A DNA stretch of 64,000 nucleotides, taken from positions 20,385 to 84,384 of the forward strand of contig JAEUQF010000452.1 in the NCBI GenBank assembly GCA_016789745.1, in the 5' to 3' direction. Below, piece after piece: positions 31,574 through 40,104 of the stretch. The notes beneath the pieces were generated by a model, which saw only the letters and a program-made list of their open reading frames with translations, made no database searches and was not told the origin of the DNA. How positions within the stretch are numbered: the first letter of the stretch is position 1; each line of letters begins with the position of its first letter. The position numbers and the translations under genes were made by a program. Source of the stretch: Bryobacterales bacterium (GTDB lineage Bacteria; Acidobacteriota; Terriglobia; Bryobacterales; Bryobacteraceae).

Positions 31574-33334
31574 TTACTTGGTTAACCGCAGCACGCGATC
31601 AATCGCGTACACCTTCCCTACCGCATTCAATGCATACAGGCGAATGTTGAACACCGCCGGAAACTGCTGCGCCAGAGTCTCCGGTATCTGTAGCGTGCCG
31701 TCGGTCCCGATGCCGATCACCCGATAGCCGCGCCCTTCGGTCGGCACCTCGCCGGTCCACAGATACCGCATCTCGCGCGTGCCGCGCGTCTCGCGCTTCA
31801 CCTTCACCGAAAACTTGGCGGGCTTGGCCAACGACAGCGTCTCCACCGCCGGCTCGATGATCTCGAATGGCGCCTTCAACGGGCTTTGTTCGATCTCCTG
31901 CATGAAACTCGGCCGCGACTCAAACTTGTACGACCGCAGCATCCCTTCCTTCCGCCCTTCGCGCGACAAGTGCAGAACCCAGTCATGGGATTTGTCCGGC
32001 GGCTCGCCCATCCAGCGCTCGCCCTTGAATTCTTTCTTTTCCTTCGTGAGTTCCCCGGTCACCGGATTGAACCAGAACACGTCATAGCCGTGCTTGGCCA
32101 CCAGCACTTCCACAGGGCCCGGCTTTTCGATGTAGATGATGTACTCGGTATCCGGCAAAGACAGTGCCTTGCCGCCATCCACATCGTAATGCGGCTCCAG
32201 ATCCCAATAGCGCGTGCGTGCCATGAACTCCTGCCACGCCTTCATGGCTTGCAGTTTCGCCTCCGAGTTGCCGGTGATCGCCGTCGGATACTGCCCCGTC
32301 ATCGTGGCATTCCAGAGGTTCTTGCGAAACTCATCGGCACTGGCGCTCTCAGCGGCAAAGCCCGTGTTCACCATCGGCGTCGCGAACACGTGATGCTCAA
32401 TCGCGCCGATCGTCGTGGTCTGGTCATGATGGGTGACGAAGTTCATCCACTGATCGGGCAGTGCGGGCGCCGACGTGGCTGTTGTCCCCGTCGAACGCGG
32501 ATGCTGGTACCCGTCATACTTCTTCACCTGTTCGCCGATTTCCTTCAACAGCGAACGCCCCTCAGCATGCGACTCAAACTCGCGAAAGATGTTCCAGGTA
32601 ATGTGAAACGCCGAATAGCGGCTCACCAGGTAACGAATCAGTTTCTCACGCTGCTGCCACGCCCCGAACTGCGCCAACAGCGCTCCCGGCGAGTCGAACA
32701 GCACCAGGTCCGCGAACATGCCCGCCTTGTTCAGCGCCAGAATCCGCCTGTCCATCTGCTGGAAGTACGCGGCATCGGGCTGCTCGGCGCTCTGGAACGC
32801 GCCCTTCCCCATCACCGCCATTCGCACATGCGTGAACTTCAGTTTTGACCGCGCGTCAATGAATCCCGCAGCTTCCGCGTCCGGCGCCGCACCTAATCCC
32901 AGAAACGTATCGCCCATCCACAGATGCGCCTTCAGTGATTCGGTCATCCGCCAGTGATGCACATTCGCCGGCATGATAAACCCGGCATCCTCGGACGCCG
33001 TCGCCTGCACCTGTCCCAACTTGTTCTGAAACCGCGCCAGGTTGCCGCTCAGCCGGAAATCCCACGTGCCCGGATCCACCGGCGAAAAGCGGATCACCAG
33101 GCGCCGCCCGCCATCCCAGAATGCCGGCACCAGAATCGTCTTCGCCTTCGGCGATCGCAGTTCGGCCCGCAGGTCCACCGTTAAATAGGGATTCGGATGC
33201 GCCGCCGCCTCCTGGTCATCCAGTTCAATGACGATATCGCAGACCGAGTAGATCGGTGTCGGAGCGCACACCTGCTGCGCCAGCCCAACGCCGGCGCTCA
33301 AGAGCAGCAGGAAACCCAGACGCGTCATACCCAT
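31574..33334 (-). CDS. secreted DUF5060/DUF4038-type glycoside hydrolase-like protein
   Basis: The 586-residue protein has a signal peptide (MGMTRLGFLLLLSAGVGLAQ), an N-terminal DUF5060-like beta-sandwich (YSVCDIVIELDDQEAAAHPNPYL, WDGGRRLVIRFSPVDPGTWDFRLSG), a TIM-barrel-like middle (RMTESLKAHLWMGDTFLGLG, FTHVRMAVMGKGAFQSAE, FADLVLFDS, FHITWNIFREFE) and a C-terminal beta domain (EYIIYIEKPGPVEVLVAKHGYDVFWFNPVTGEL), like the putative collagen-binding domain that follows DUF4038 barrels. Conserved acid residues such as the Glu in NIFREFES could be catalytic, but the reaction is unknown. The stop codon abuts the tsaB start directly. The gene is divergent from ggt with 46 bases between starts. Confidence 0.8.
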   Translation of the reverse strand: MGMTRLGFLLLLSAGVGLAQQVCAPTPIYSVCDIVIELDDQEAAAHPNPYLTVDLRAELRSPKAKTILVPAFWDGGRRLVIRFSPVDPGTWDFRLSGNLARFQNKLGQVQATASEDAGFIMPANVHHWRMTESLKAHLWMGDTFLGLGAAPDAEAAGFIDARSKLKFTHVRMAVMGKGAFQSAEQPDAAYFQQMDRRILALNKAGMFADLVLFDSPGALLAQFGAWQQREKLIRYLVSRYSAFHITWNIFREFESHAEGRSLLKEIGEQVKKYDGYQHPRSTGTTATSAPALPDQWMNFVTHHDQTTTIGAIEHHVFATPMVNTGFAAESASADEFRKNLWNATMTGQYPTAITGNSEAKLQAMKAWQEFMARTRYWDLEPHYDVDGGKALSLPDTEYIIYIEKPGPVEVLVAKHGYDVFWFNPVTGELTKEKKEFKGERWMGEPPDKSHDWVLHLSREGRKEGMLRSYKFESRPSFMQEIEQSPLKAPFEIIEPAVETLSLAKPAKFSVKVKRETRGTREMRYLWTGEVPTEGRGYRVIGIGTDGTLQIPETLAQQFPAVFNIRLYALNAVGKVYAIDRVLRLTK

Positions 33335-33380
33335 AGTTTAACTGGGAAGCCGTGTTCCCACCTTCGGTAAAGTAAATACC

Positions 33381-35030
33381 ATGCGCTTCGTACTCTGCCT
33401 GTTCGCCGCTCTGCTGCTTGCCCCTGCGCAGGAAGTCTCCCAGAGCGGACTGCGCATCGAAGCGGCGCGACCCATGGTCAGCCAGCCCCTACGCGCACAG
33501 CGGGCCATGGTCGCCAGCGTCCACGAACTGGCCACCGACGCCGGCCTCGAAATCCTCCGGCAGGGCGGCAATGCCATCGACGCCGCGGTGGCTGTAGGCT
33601 TCGTGCTCGGCGTGGTGCACCCGGAGGCCGGCAACCTCGGCGGCTCCGGCTACATGCTGCTCCGCACCACCGACGGCAAAGTGCACGCCATCGACTACGC
33701 CGGCACCGCACCCGGCAGTGCCAAACCCGGCATGTTCGCCAACTCCATGGAAGCCAACGTCGGCTACAAGTCCATCGCGGTGCCTGGTACACCCGCCGGC
33801 CTTGGCCTCGCGCACGACAAGTTCGGACGCCTGAAGTGGGCCCAATGCCTGGAACCCGCCCGCCGCCTGGCGCAGAAAGGCTTCCCCGCCAGCATGCGCA
33901 TGGAGTTGATCCTCAAACTCCAGGTGCCCGTCATGAAACGCTACCCAGAAAGCGCGCGCATCTTCCTGCACGGCATTGACAAGCCCCTCAAGCAGGGCGA
34001 ACTCGTCCTTCAACCGGAACTGGCGGCCACCTTGAAACGCATGCAGAAGAAAGGCTGGCGCGAGTTCTACAATGGCGATACCGCGCGCCTCATTGCCGCT
34101 GACATGGCAGCCAGCGGCGGCCACATCACCACGCAGGACATGGCCGGCTACGAAGCCAAACTCCTGGAACCGCTGCAGGTGAAGTTCCGCAATCATGCCA
34201 TCTACACCATGCCGCCCTCCTCCAGCGGAGGCATTGCCCTAGCCGTAGCCTTGAATGTGCTTGACCGCTACCCCGTCGGCCTCAACATGGAAGGCTCCGC
34301 CGCCAGCCGCCACCTCCAGATAGAGGCCCTCCGCCGGGGCTTCGCCGCCCGCGACCGCCTGATGCGCGAGGGCCTCCAGCACCTGCCCGAACTGCTCTCA
34401 AACGAATACACCGAACGCGTCAGCGCTACCCTTACACTCGACCACGCCACCGCCGCCCCGCCCGCCGCCGCCTCGTCCGAATCCAACGACACCACCCACT
34501 TCACCATCGTCGACGAGAAGGGCAACATCGTCACCAACACATACACTCTGAGCGGCTTCTACGGTTCACAAGTCATTGCCAAAGGCACCGGCGTGCTGCT
34601 GAACAACCACATGTCGGTCTTCTCCAACCGCCCGGGCAGCAACAACTCCATCGCCCCCGGCAAACGCTATCAATCCACCATGGCGCCCACCATCGTCATG
34701 CGCCCGGACGGCCAGCCCTGGGTCGCGCTCGGCACCCCCGGCGGCGCCACCATCCCCAGCACCATCGCCCTAGTCATCGAAAACATGATCGACTTCAAAA
34801 TGTCCCTCCGCGACGCCGTAGAGTTCCCGAGGCTTCACCTGCAGAACGGCCGCATCGAATCCGAACCCGCCGCCCTGGTCTTCGAAGTAGCCGAAAAGCT
34901 CAAGTCCATGGGCCACCAACTCAACCCAAGGCTAAGAGCCCAAGGCGACGTAAGCGCCATAGCCCTAGAAGACGGCTGGCGCGTAGGCTGGGCCGACGGC
35001 CGCCGGGGAGGCATCGTCCGAGGCTACTAA
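33381..35030 (+). CDS. ggt: gamma-glutamyltranspeptidase
   Basis: The 549-residue periplasmic Ntn hydrolase cleaves gamma-glutamyl bonds (glutathione and others) and transfers or hydrolyses the gamma-glutamyl group. A signal peptide (MRFVLCLFAALLLAPAQ) is followed by MVASVHELATDAGLEILRQGGNAIDAAVA and GGSGYMLLR. Autocleavage is expected before Thr371 in NDTTHFTIVDEKGNIV, giving large and small subunits. SGFYGSQVIAKGTGVLLNN, APGKRYQSTMAPTIV and GTPGGATIPSTIA in the small subunit are typical. The length is normal. It is followed after 49 bases by the large metalloprotease gene. Confidence 0.95.
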   Translation: MRFVLCLFAALLLAPAQEVSQSGLRIEAARPMVSQPLRAQRAMVASVHELATDAGLEILRQGGNAIDAAVAVGFVLGVVHPEAGNLGGSGYMLLRTTDGKVHAIDYAGTAPGSAKPGMFANSMEANVGYKSIAVPGTPAGLGLAHDKFGRLKWAQCLEPARRLAQKGFPASMRMELILKLQVPVMKRYPESARIFLHGIDKPLKQGELVLQPELAATLKRMQKKGWREFYNGDTARLIAADMAASGGHITTQDMAGYEAKLLEPLQVKFRNHAIYTMPPSSSGGIALAVALNVLDRYPVGLNMEGSAASRHLQIEALRRGFAARDRLMREGLQHLPELLSNEYTERVSATLTLDHATAAPPAAASSESNDTTHFTIVDEKGNIVTNTYTLSGFYGSQVIAKGTGVLLNNHMSVFSNRPGSNNSIAPGKRYQSTMAPTIVMRPDGQPWVALGTPGGATIPSTIALVIENMIDFKMSLRDAVEFPRLHLQNGRIESEPAALVFEVAEKLKSMGHQLNPRLRAQGDVSAIALEDGWRVGWADGRRGGIVRGY

Positions 35031-35079
35031 TCCCCATTCCGTCTGCTGTATTCCGTCTCCTGAATGCCACAATAAAGAG

Positions 35080-37461
35080 ATGCGTCTCTGCCTCCTCCTC
35101 CTAGCGGCGGTCTCCGTTGTATCGGCGCAGAGCATCTCTTCCAAACTCCCCGGCCTCACCCGTCAGGAGGGCTTCCTCCCGTACTACTGGGACAACAAAA
35201 CCGGCAAACTCTGGCTCGTCCTCCCGAAGCTCAACGAAGAGCTTCTCTACGTCAGCAGCCTCCCCGCAGGACTCGGCTCCAACGACATCGGCCTTGACCG
35301 CGGCCAACTCGGCCGCACCCGCATCGTCCGCTTTGAACGCTCCGGCAACAAAGTCCTCCTCGTCCAGCCCAACTACAACTTCCGGGCCACCACCGACAAC
35401 GCCGACGAACAACGCGCCGTCGCGGAATCCTTCGCCTCCGCCGTCATCTGGGGCTTCACGGTCGAAGCCGAAGAGAACGGCCAACTCCTCATCGACGCCA
35501 CCAACTTCTTCCTCCGCGATGCGCACGGCGCCCGCCAGCGCCTGCAACAGGCCCGCCAGGGCACCTACACTCTCGACGCCTCCCGTAGCGCCTTCTACCT
35601 CCCCCGCACCAAAGCCTTCCCCAACAACACCGAAGTCGAAGTCACCCTCACTTTCACCGGAGACCCGCAAGGCCGCTTCGTCCAGGACGTCGCCGCCAGC
35701 CCCGATGCCCTCACCCTCCGCCAGCATCACAGCTTCGTCAAACTTCCCGGCCCCGGCTACACCCCCCGCCGCTTCGACCCGCGCTCCGGCTTCATCGAGC
35801 GCTCCTTCTTCGATTACTCCACCCCCGTCAGCGAGCCCATCAAACAGCAACACATCATCCGCCATCGCCTGACCCAAGAGAAGCCCATCGTCTACTACCT
35901 GGACCGCGGCACGCCCGAGGCCATCCGCTCCGCCCTCCTCGACGGCGCCCGCTGGTGGTCCGAAGCCTTCACATCCGCCGGCTTCCCCAACGGCTTCCGT
36001 GTCGAAATGATGCCCGAGGGCGCCGATTCGATGGATACGCGCTACAACGTCATCCAGTGGGTCCATCGCGCCACCCGCGGCTGGTCCTATGGCTCCGCCG
36101 TCGTCGACCCGCGCACCGGCGAGATCATCAAAGGCCACGTCAGCCTCGGCTCGCTCCGTGTCCGCCAGGATTACCTCATCGCAGAAGGGCTGCTCGCACC
36201 CTACGAACAGGGCAAGCCGGCCAATCCCGCCATGCTGCAGATGGCCCTCCAGCGCCTTCGCCAGCTATCCGCCCATGAAGTGGGCCACACCATCGGCCTG
36301 GTCCACAACTACGTCAGCAGCGCCCAGGGTGATGCGTCCGTCATGGACTACCCGCATCCCAGCATCGGCCTGAAAAACGGCATGCCCGATCTGTCGGCGG
36401 CCTACACCAACGGCATCGGCGAGTGGGACAAAGTCGCCATCCGTTACGGCTACGCCGAGTTCCCCGCAGAACAGGAACAGGCTGAACTCAACCGCATCCT
36501 CGCCGACGCCTACAAACGCGGTCTCTACCTGATCTCCGATGACGATTCGCGCCCGGAATCCAGCGCCCATCCGCAGTCGCATCTGTGGGACAACGGCAAG
36601 GATGCCGCGGCCGAACTCACCCACATCCTGGAAGTCCGCCGCACGGCGTTGTCCCGCTTCGGCGAAAACAACATCCCCCTCGGACGCCCCTACAGCACGC
36701 TGCAGGAATCGCTGGTCACCACCTACCTGCTGCATCGCTACCAGACCGAAGCGGCCGTCAAATCCGTCGGCGGCCTGACCTACACCTACGCCACCCGCGG
36801 CGACGGCCAACTGATCACCAAAATCGTCGCCCCCGCCGAGCAGCGCAAAGCCCTGGCCGCGGTTCTGAAAACCCTGGATGTCAATGAACTCACCCTCCCG
36901 GAACGCATCCTGCAACTCATCCCGCCCGTGCCCGAAGGCTTTCCCAAAACCCGCGAATACTTCCGCTCCCGCACCGGCCTCACCTTCGATGCACTCACCG
37001 CCGCCGAGTCCGCCGCCCACATGACCGCCGGCCTGCTATTGAACGGCGAGCGCGCCGGCCGCCTCATCCAGTACAAAGCCCGCGACCCCCAAAATCCCGG
37101 CCTGGAAGAAGTCATCCGCGGTCTGGTCAAAGCCACCTTCAGCCGGCCTGCCGCCACGGGGTTAGCCGCGGAAGTCGGCCGCACCGTCGACCACGTCGTC
37201 CTCACCCACCTGCTGAATCTGTCCATCGACGACAATGCCGTCCCCCAGGTGCGCGCCATTGCCCGGCAGGAACTCGCCAACGCCACGCGCAATCTGTCGG
37301 CAGCCGACCCCCACCAGGCCCACCTCGCCGACCGCCACAAGCGCTTCCTCACCGACCCCAAACCGATCGCCGTGCCGCGCCCCACCGAACCGCCGCCCGG
37401 CATGCCCATCGGCATGGACGACCCTTACTGTAACTTCCCAGGTAACGCATGGACTTACTGA
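35080..37461 (+). CDS. secreted zinc metalloprotease (DUF5117/DUF5118/DUF4953 type)
   Basis: The 793-residue protein has a signal peptide (MRLCLLLLAAVSVVSAQS), a beta-rich N-terminal region with GFLPYYWDNKTGKLWLVLPKL and FDPRSGFIERSFFDYSTPV, and a metzincin-type zinc site HEVGHTIGLVHNY with H399, E400, H403 and a third His at about 409. YNVIQWVHRATRGWSYGSAVVDPRTGEIIKGHVSLGSLR lies before it and VMDYPHPSIGL, the Met-turn region, after it. This combination is the large secreted protease family found in Bacteroidetes and Acidobacteria. Substrate unknown; it may release peptides for the TonB receptors. Its last 13 bases overlap gph. Confidence 0.9.
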   Translation: MRLCLLLLAAVSVVSAQSISSKLPGLTRQEGFLPYYWDNKTGKLWLVLPKLNEELLYVSSLPAGLGSNDIGLDRGQLGRTRIVRFERSGNKVLLVQPNYNFRATTDNADEQRAVAESFASAVIWGFTVEAEENGQLLIDATNFFLRDAHGARQRLQQARQGTYTLDASRSAFYLPRTKAFPNNTEVEVTLTFTGDPQGRFVQDVAASPDALTLRQHHSFVKLPGPGYTPRRFDPRSGFIERSFFDYSTPVSEPIKQQHIIRHRLTQEKPIVYYLDRGTPEAIRSALLDGARWWSEAFTSAGFPNGFRVEMMPEGADSMDTRYNVIQWVHRATRGWSYGSAVVDPRTGEIIKGHVSLGSLRVRQDYLIAEGLLAPYEQGKPANPAMLQMALQRLRQLSAHEVGHTIGLVHNYVSSAQGDASVMDYPHPSIGLKNGMPDLSAAYTNGIGEWDKVAIRYGYAEFPAEQEQAELNRILADAYKRGLYLISDDDSRPESSAHPQSHLWDNGKDAAAELTHILEVRRTALSRFGENNIPLGRPYSTLQESLVTTYLLHRYQTEAAVKSVGGLTYTYATRGDGQLITKIVAPAEQRKALAAVLKTLDVNELTLPERILQLIPPVPEGFPKTREYFRSRTGLTFDALTAAESAAHMTAGLLLNGERAGRLIQYKARDPQNPGLEEVIRGLVKATFSRPAATGLAAEVGRTVDHVVLTHLLNLSIDDNAVPQVRAIARQELANATRNLSAADPHQAHLADRHKRFLTDPKPIAVPRPTEPPPGMPIGMDDPYCNFPGNAWTY

Positions 37462-38090
37462 TCTTCGACCTTGACGGCACGCTCATTGACTCGCAGCTTG
37501 ACCTCGCCAACTCGGTGAACGCCGCCCGCGCCCAGATGGGCTTCCCACCCCTTGCCATCGAACTCATCCAGAGTTACGTCGGCAACGGCGCCCCGGTGCT
37601 CATCCGCCGCGCCATGGGGCCTGATGCGTCCGAAGCGCTCGTCGCCGAAACGCTGGAGAGATTCCTCGTCCACTACCGCGCCCACATGCTCGACCACACG
37701 CATCTTTATCCCGGTGTCCGCGAAACCCTGGACCAACTCCGCGACGCCGGCAAAGCCATGGCGATCCTGACCAACAAGCCCATCATCAACACGGTCGGCA
37801 TCATTGAGGGCCTGGGCCTCAGCGGCCACTTCTTTCGCCTGTACGGCGGCAACAGCTTCGACCAGAAGAAGCCCGATCCCATCGGCATCACTACGCTCAT
37901 GGCCGAACGCAACACCACCCCGGACCGCACCGTCATGATCGGCGATAGCGGCGTCGACATCCGCACCGCCCGCAATGCCGGCGTCACCGCCTGCGGCGTT
38001 ACCTACGGCTTCCATCCCGACAGCCTCAAGTCCGATCCGCCGGATTGGCTGCTAGACGACATGCGCCAGCTACTGGGCTACCTACCCTGA
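37449..38090 (+). CDS. gph: phosphoglycolate phosphatase-like HAD hydrolase
   Basis: The 213-residue cytoplasmic protein shows the HAD motifs: I, FDLDGTLIDS at the start; II, MAILTNKP; III, Lys in FDQKKPDP; IV, MIGDSGVDIRTARNAG. The helical cap lies between motifs I and II. Members such as Gph, PpaX and similar remove phosphate from 2-phosphoglycolate or other small phosphates. The level of identity to true Gph cannot be judged by eye, so the substrate is tentative. It starts inside the 3' end of the metalloprotease gene (13-base overlap) and is convergent with a methyltransferase gene (13-base overlap at 38078-38090). Confidence 0.85.
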   Translation: MDLLIFDLDGTLIDSQLDLANSVNAARAQMGFPPLAIELIQSYVGNGAPVLIRRAMGPDASEALVAETLERFLVHYRAHMLDHTHLYPGVRETLDQLRDAGKAMAILTNKPIINTVGIIEGLGLSGHFFRLYGGNSFDQKKPDPIGITTLMAERNTTPDRTVMIGDSGVDIRTARNAGVTACGVTYGFHPDSLKSDPPDWLLDDMRQLLGYLP

Positions 38091-38701
38091 CGGAAAATCC
38101 CCATCCAGAACGACTTGCCGCCCGCCAGCGCGCACTCCCGCTCGCGCACCAGCGCCAGCCCCATCGCCGACACCACCGAACAAAACTCCGACGGCTCAAT
38201 CAGCCGGAAGTTCTCTTTGAGGTTCTGGATGGAGGCAAACCCCGTCGGGGCAACTCCAGCCTGGCTGCGGCTCGGCAGTTGCAGCACCACCGTCAGGTAT
38301 CTCTGCCCGGCCACCAAATCCACCGCGTTGCGCAGGCAGCCGTCCATGCCCGCATGCTCAAACACCAGCGCCGCATGCACCATCTGCACCGGTTCCTGCA
38401 CCGGCAGTTCCCGTTGCAGGTCGGCACACAGCAGCGTCAGAGGTAGCTCGGGGTGCCGCTCGCGAACGGCCTCCAGATACTCCGGATGAATATCGACACC
38501 GACGATCCGCCGCGTCACCGCCCCATCCACGCGGTCCAATCCGTTCCCTCCGGCAATCCCGAGAATGGCCAGCGACTCCGGCCGGCAAAACGACAACGCC
38601 TCGGCGAATAAGTCCGCCAAGGCGTTCAGTTGCTCCACACCCGGAGCACGCATGTGCCCCTCATAGTCTGCCAGCGGGATTCCAAGCCAGGGATTCGACA
38701 T
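38078..38701 (-). CDS. class I SAM-dependent methyltransferase-like protein
   Basis: The 207-residue protein has a Rossmann-like SAM fold. Motif I is LAILGIAGGNGLDRV (glycine-rich), motif II is VGVDIHPEYLEAVRERHPEL with the acidic Asp, motif III is LLCADLQREL and motif IV is VHAALVFEHAGMD. The pattern is close to that of small bacterial methyltransferases with a glycine-rich LGIAGGNG loop. The substrate is unknown. The start is preceded only by a short gap of 26 bases from the tectonin-like gene stop (minus strand), so the two are probably co-transcribed. It overlaps gph convergently by 13 bases. Confidence 0.75.
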   Translation of the reverse strand: MSNPWLGIPLADYEGHMRAPGVEQLNALADLFAEALSFCRPESLAILGIAGGNGLDRVDGAVTRRIVGVDIHPEYLEAVRERHPELPLTLLCADLQRELPVQEPVQMVHAALVFEHAGMDGCLRNAVDLVAGQRYLTVVLQLPSRSQAGVAPTGFASIQNLKENFRLIEPSEFCSVVSAMGLALVRERECALAGGKSFWMGIFRQGR

Positions 38702-38727
38702 CCATCCAGGCTACCAGCCAGCCAAGC

Positions 38728-39471
38728 TTACATCGACCCGGCAACCCAAACCGCCGCCGCCGGCGCCGCCACCGCCGTCCACGCTCCATTGGCCCAATAC
38801 ATCACCTGGTTTCCGCCTGGACTCGTCGACTGCGTCGAGATCATCCACGGCATCTTATCCGGCCCGATGCCCACCTGCAGTGCCGTCCCCGCCGGGCTCA
38901 TCAACTGGCTGACCCCGTTCATCTGGACATTACAAATCGAGTTCTCCGACGTCACCACCCACGCCGAGTTATCGTACTGGCCGGCGATCTGCACGCCTGC
39001 CGCCGGCGCCGGCACCGGCGTCCACTGCCCGTTCGCCTGGTTATAAAACAAAATCTCATTGCCGCCGCCCGTTTCGTAGGACTGCGTGCCGATGGCCCAC
39101 GGCGGACCGAAATTCCCTACACCCACCTGCAGCGCGAAACCATCCGGCGACATCCGATCGGCCGTGCCATGAATATCCACCGCCCAAACCGCGTTGTTTT
39201 CGTCCACCAGCCAGCAGAAGTTGTTCGTCGAACCCGCCACCTGCACCGCGCAGATCGTAGGCGGCAAAGTCTGCCATCCCGAATTACCGTAGTAATACTG
39301 CACCAGATTCCCGGCACCGCTGCCGCGTTTCGTAGACACAATCCACGGAATCCCGTCGAAACCCAGCGCCACCTGCAGCGCCGATTCCGCCGGCGCCATC
39401 AATTGTCCTCCGCCTTGGGGATGCAAGGTCCAGACCTCGCCTTTCGAATTTACGGTCCATGCTGTCGCCAT
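38728..39471 (-). CDS. tectonin-like beta-propeller repeat protein
   Basis: The 247-residue protein consists of repeats of about 80 residues. Each repeat unit contains a LMxPxxxALQVxxGxxxxPWxIST segment: near residue 24 (LMAPAESALQVALGFDGIPWIVST), near 108 (RMSPDGFALQVGVGNFGPPWAIGT) and near 190 (LMSPAGTALQVGIGPDKMPWMIST), with VQVAG/VQIAG/VWVAG segments between. This matches tectonin/TECPR-type beta-propellers, often lectin-like. There is no signal peptide, so it is either cytoplasmic or released another way. A strong promoter (TATAAT plus an ACGACA -35) and an AAGGAA ribosome site lie just upstream. It is likely first in an operon with the methyltransferase gene. Confidence 0.8.
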   Translation of the reverse strand: MATAWTVNSKGEVWTLHPQGGGQLMAPAESALQVALGFDGIPWIVSTKRGSGAGNLVQYYYGNSGWQTLPPTICAVQVAGSTNNFCWLVDENNAVWAVDIHGTADRMSPDGFALQVGVGNFGPPWAIGTQSYETGGGNEILFYNQANGQWTPVPAPAAGVQIAGQYDNSAWVVTSENSICNVQMNGVSQLMSPAGTALQVGIGPDKMPWMISTQSTSPGGNQVMYWANGAWTAVAAPAAAVWVAGSM

Positions 39472-39509
39472 AGCCTTTTATTCCTTTCTCTTTACCAGAT
39501 CGGTGCTCT

Positions 39510-39539
39510 ATTATACAGAATCATCTAGAAGTATGTCGT
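39510..39539 (-). promoter_or_regulatory. promoter of the tectonin-like gene
   Basis: On the minus strand an exact TATAAT (39515-39510) lies 18 bases after ACGACA (39539-39534), a four-of-six match to TTGACA. Transcription should start near 39503, about 32 bases before the ATG at 39471, with AAAGGAAT (about 39487-39480) as ribosome site. This is the best-looking sigma-70 promoter in the window. Confidence 0.6.
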
Positions 39540-39581
39540 GAAATCCCCAAGTCGTTTCCGCCGCGTTACCATGGCGAGTAC

Positions 39582-40031
39582 ATGCTCCAGTGGACTGACA
39601 TCCTGAACCTCGCCCGCAACGGCAACCCGGCTCCCGCCAACAAAGTCGCCCATACCGATGCCGAGTGGCGACAACTCCTGTCCCCGGAGCAGTACCACGT
39701 CACCCGCCAGGCCGGCACCGAACGCGCCTTCAGCTCCGCCATGTGCAGCCTCTTTGAGCCCGGCCTCTATTCCTGCGTCTGCTGCGGTACGTTACTGTTC
39801 GACTCCAACGAGAAGTTCGAATCCGGCACCGGCTGGCCTTCCTTCACCCAACCCGTGGACCCGGCCGCCGTCGCCTATCACTTCGATGGACCGGCCATCT
39901 TCCAGCGCGTCGAAACCGTCTGCAACACCTGCGACGCCCATCTCGGCCACGTTTTCCCCGACGGCCCGCCGCCCAGCGGCCTGCGCTACTGCATGAACGC
40001 CGTCGCCCTGAAGAAAGCCGCCAAGCCCTGA
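39582..40031 (+). CDS. msrB: peptide-methionine (R)-S-oxide reductase
   Basis: The 149-residue protein reduces methionine-R-sulfoxide in proteins to methionine. The four zinc-binding cysteines are C65 and C68 (CVCC) and C114 and C117 (CNTC). The catalytic Cys137 sits in LRYCMNAVAL; the usual form is RYCxNSxAL, so Ala replaces Ser here. SGTGWPSF and AHLGHVFPDGP are typical substrate and fold segments. There is no signal peptide, so it acts in the cytoplasm. It stands alone between the tectonin-like gene (divergent) and the sugar dehydrogenase. Confidence 0.95.
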   Translation: MLQWTDILNLARNGNPAPANKVAHTDAEWRQLLSPEQYHVTRQAGTERAFSSAMCSLFEPGLYSCVCCGTLLFDSNEKFESGTGWPSFTQPVDPAAVAYHFDGPAIFQRVETVCNTCDAHLGHVFPDGPPPSGLRYCMNAVALKKAAKP

Positions 40032-40063
40032 CCGGCCAAACACTCCCAGGCGCGGAAGCATTT

Positions 40064-40069
40064 TATACT
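40064..40069 (+). promoter_or_regulatory. -10 box before the PQQ sugar dehydrogenase gene
   Basis: TATACT lies 35 bases before the ATG at 40105. No clear -35 hexamer was found upstream. An AAGGAG ribosome site at 40092-40097, 7 bases before the ATG, decides the start in favour of 40105 over the ATG at 40087. Confidence 0.45.
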
Positions 40070-40104
40070 GGTCTACGTCTTTGTAAATGAAAAGGAGAAC
40101 GACG

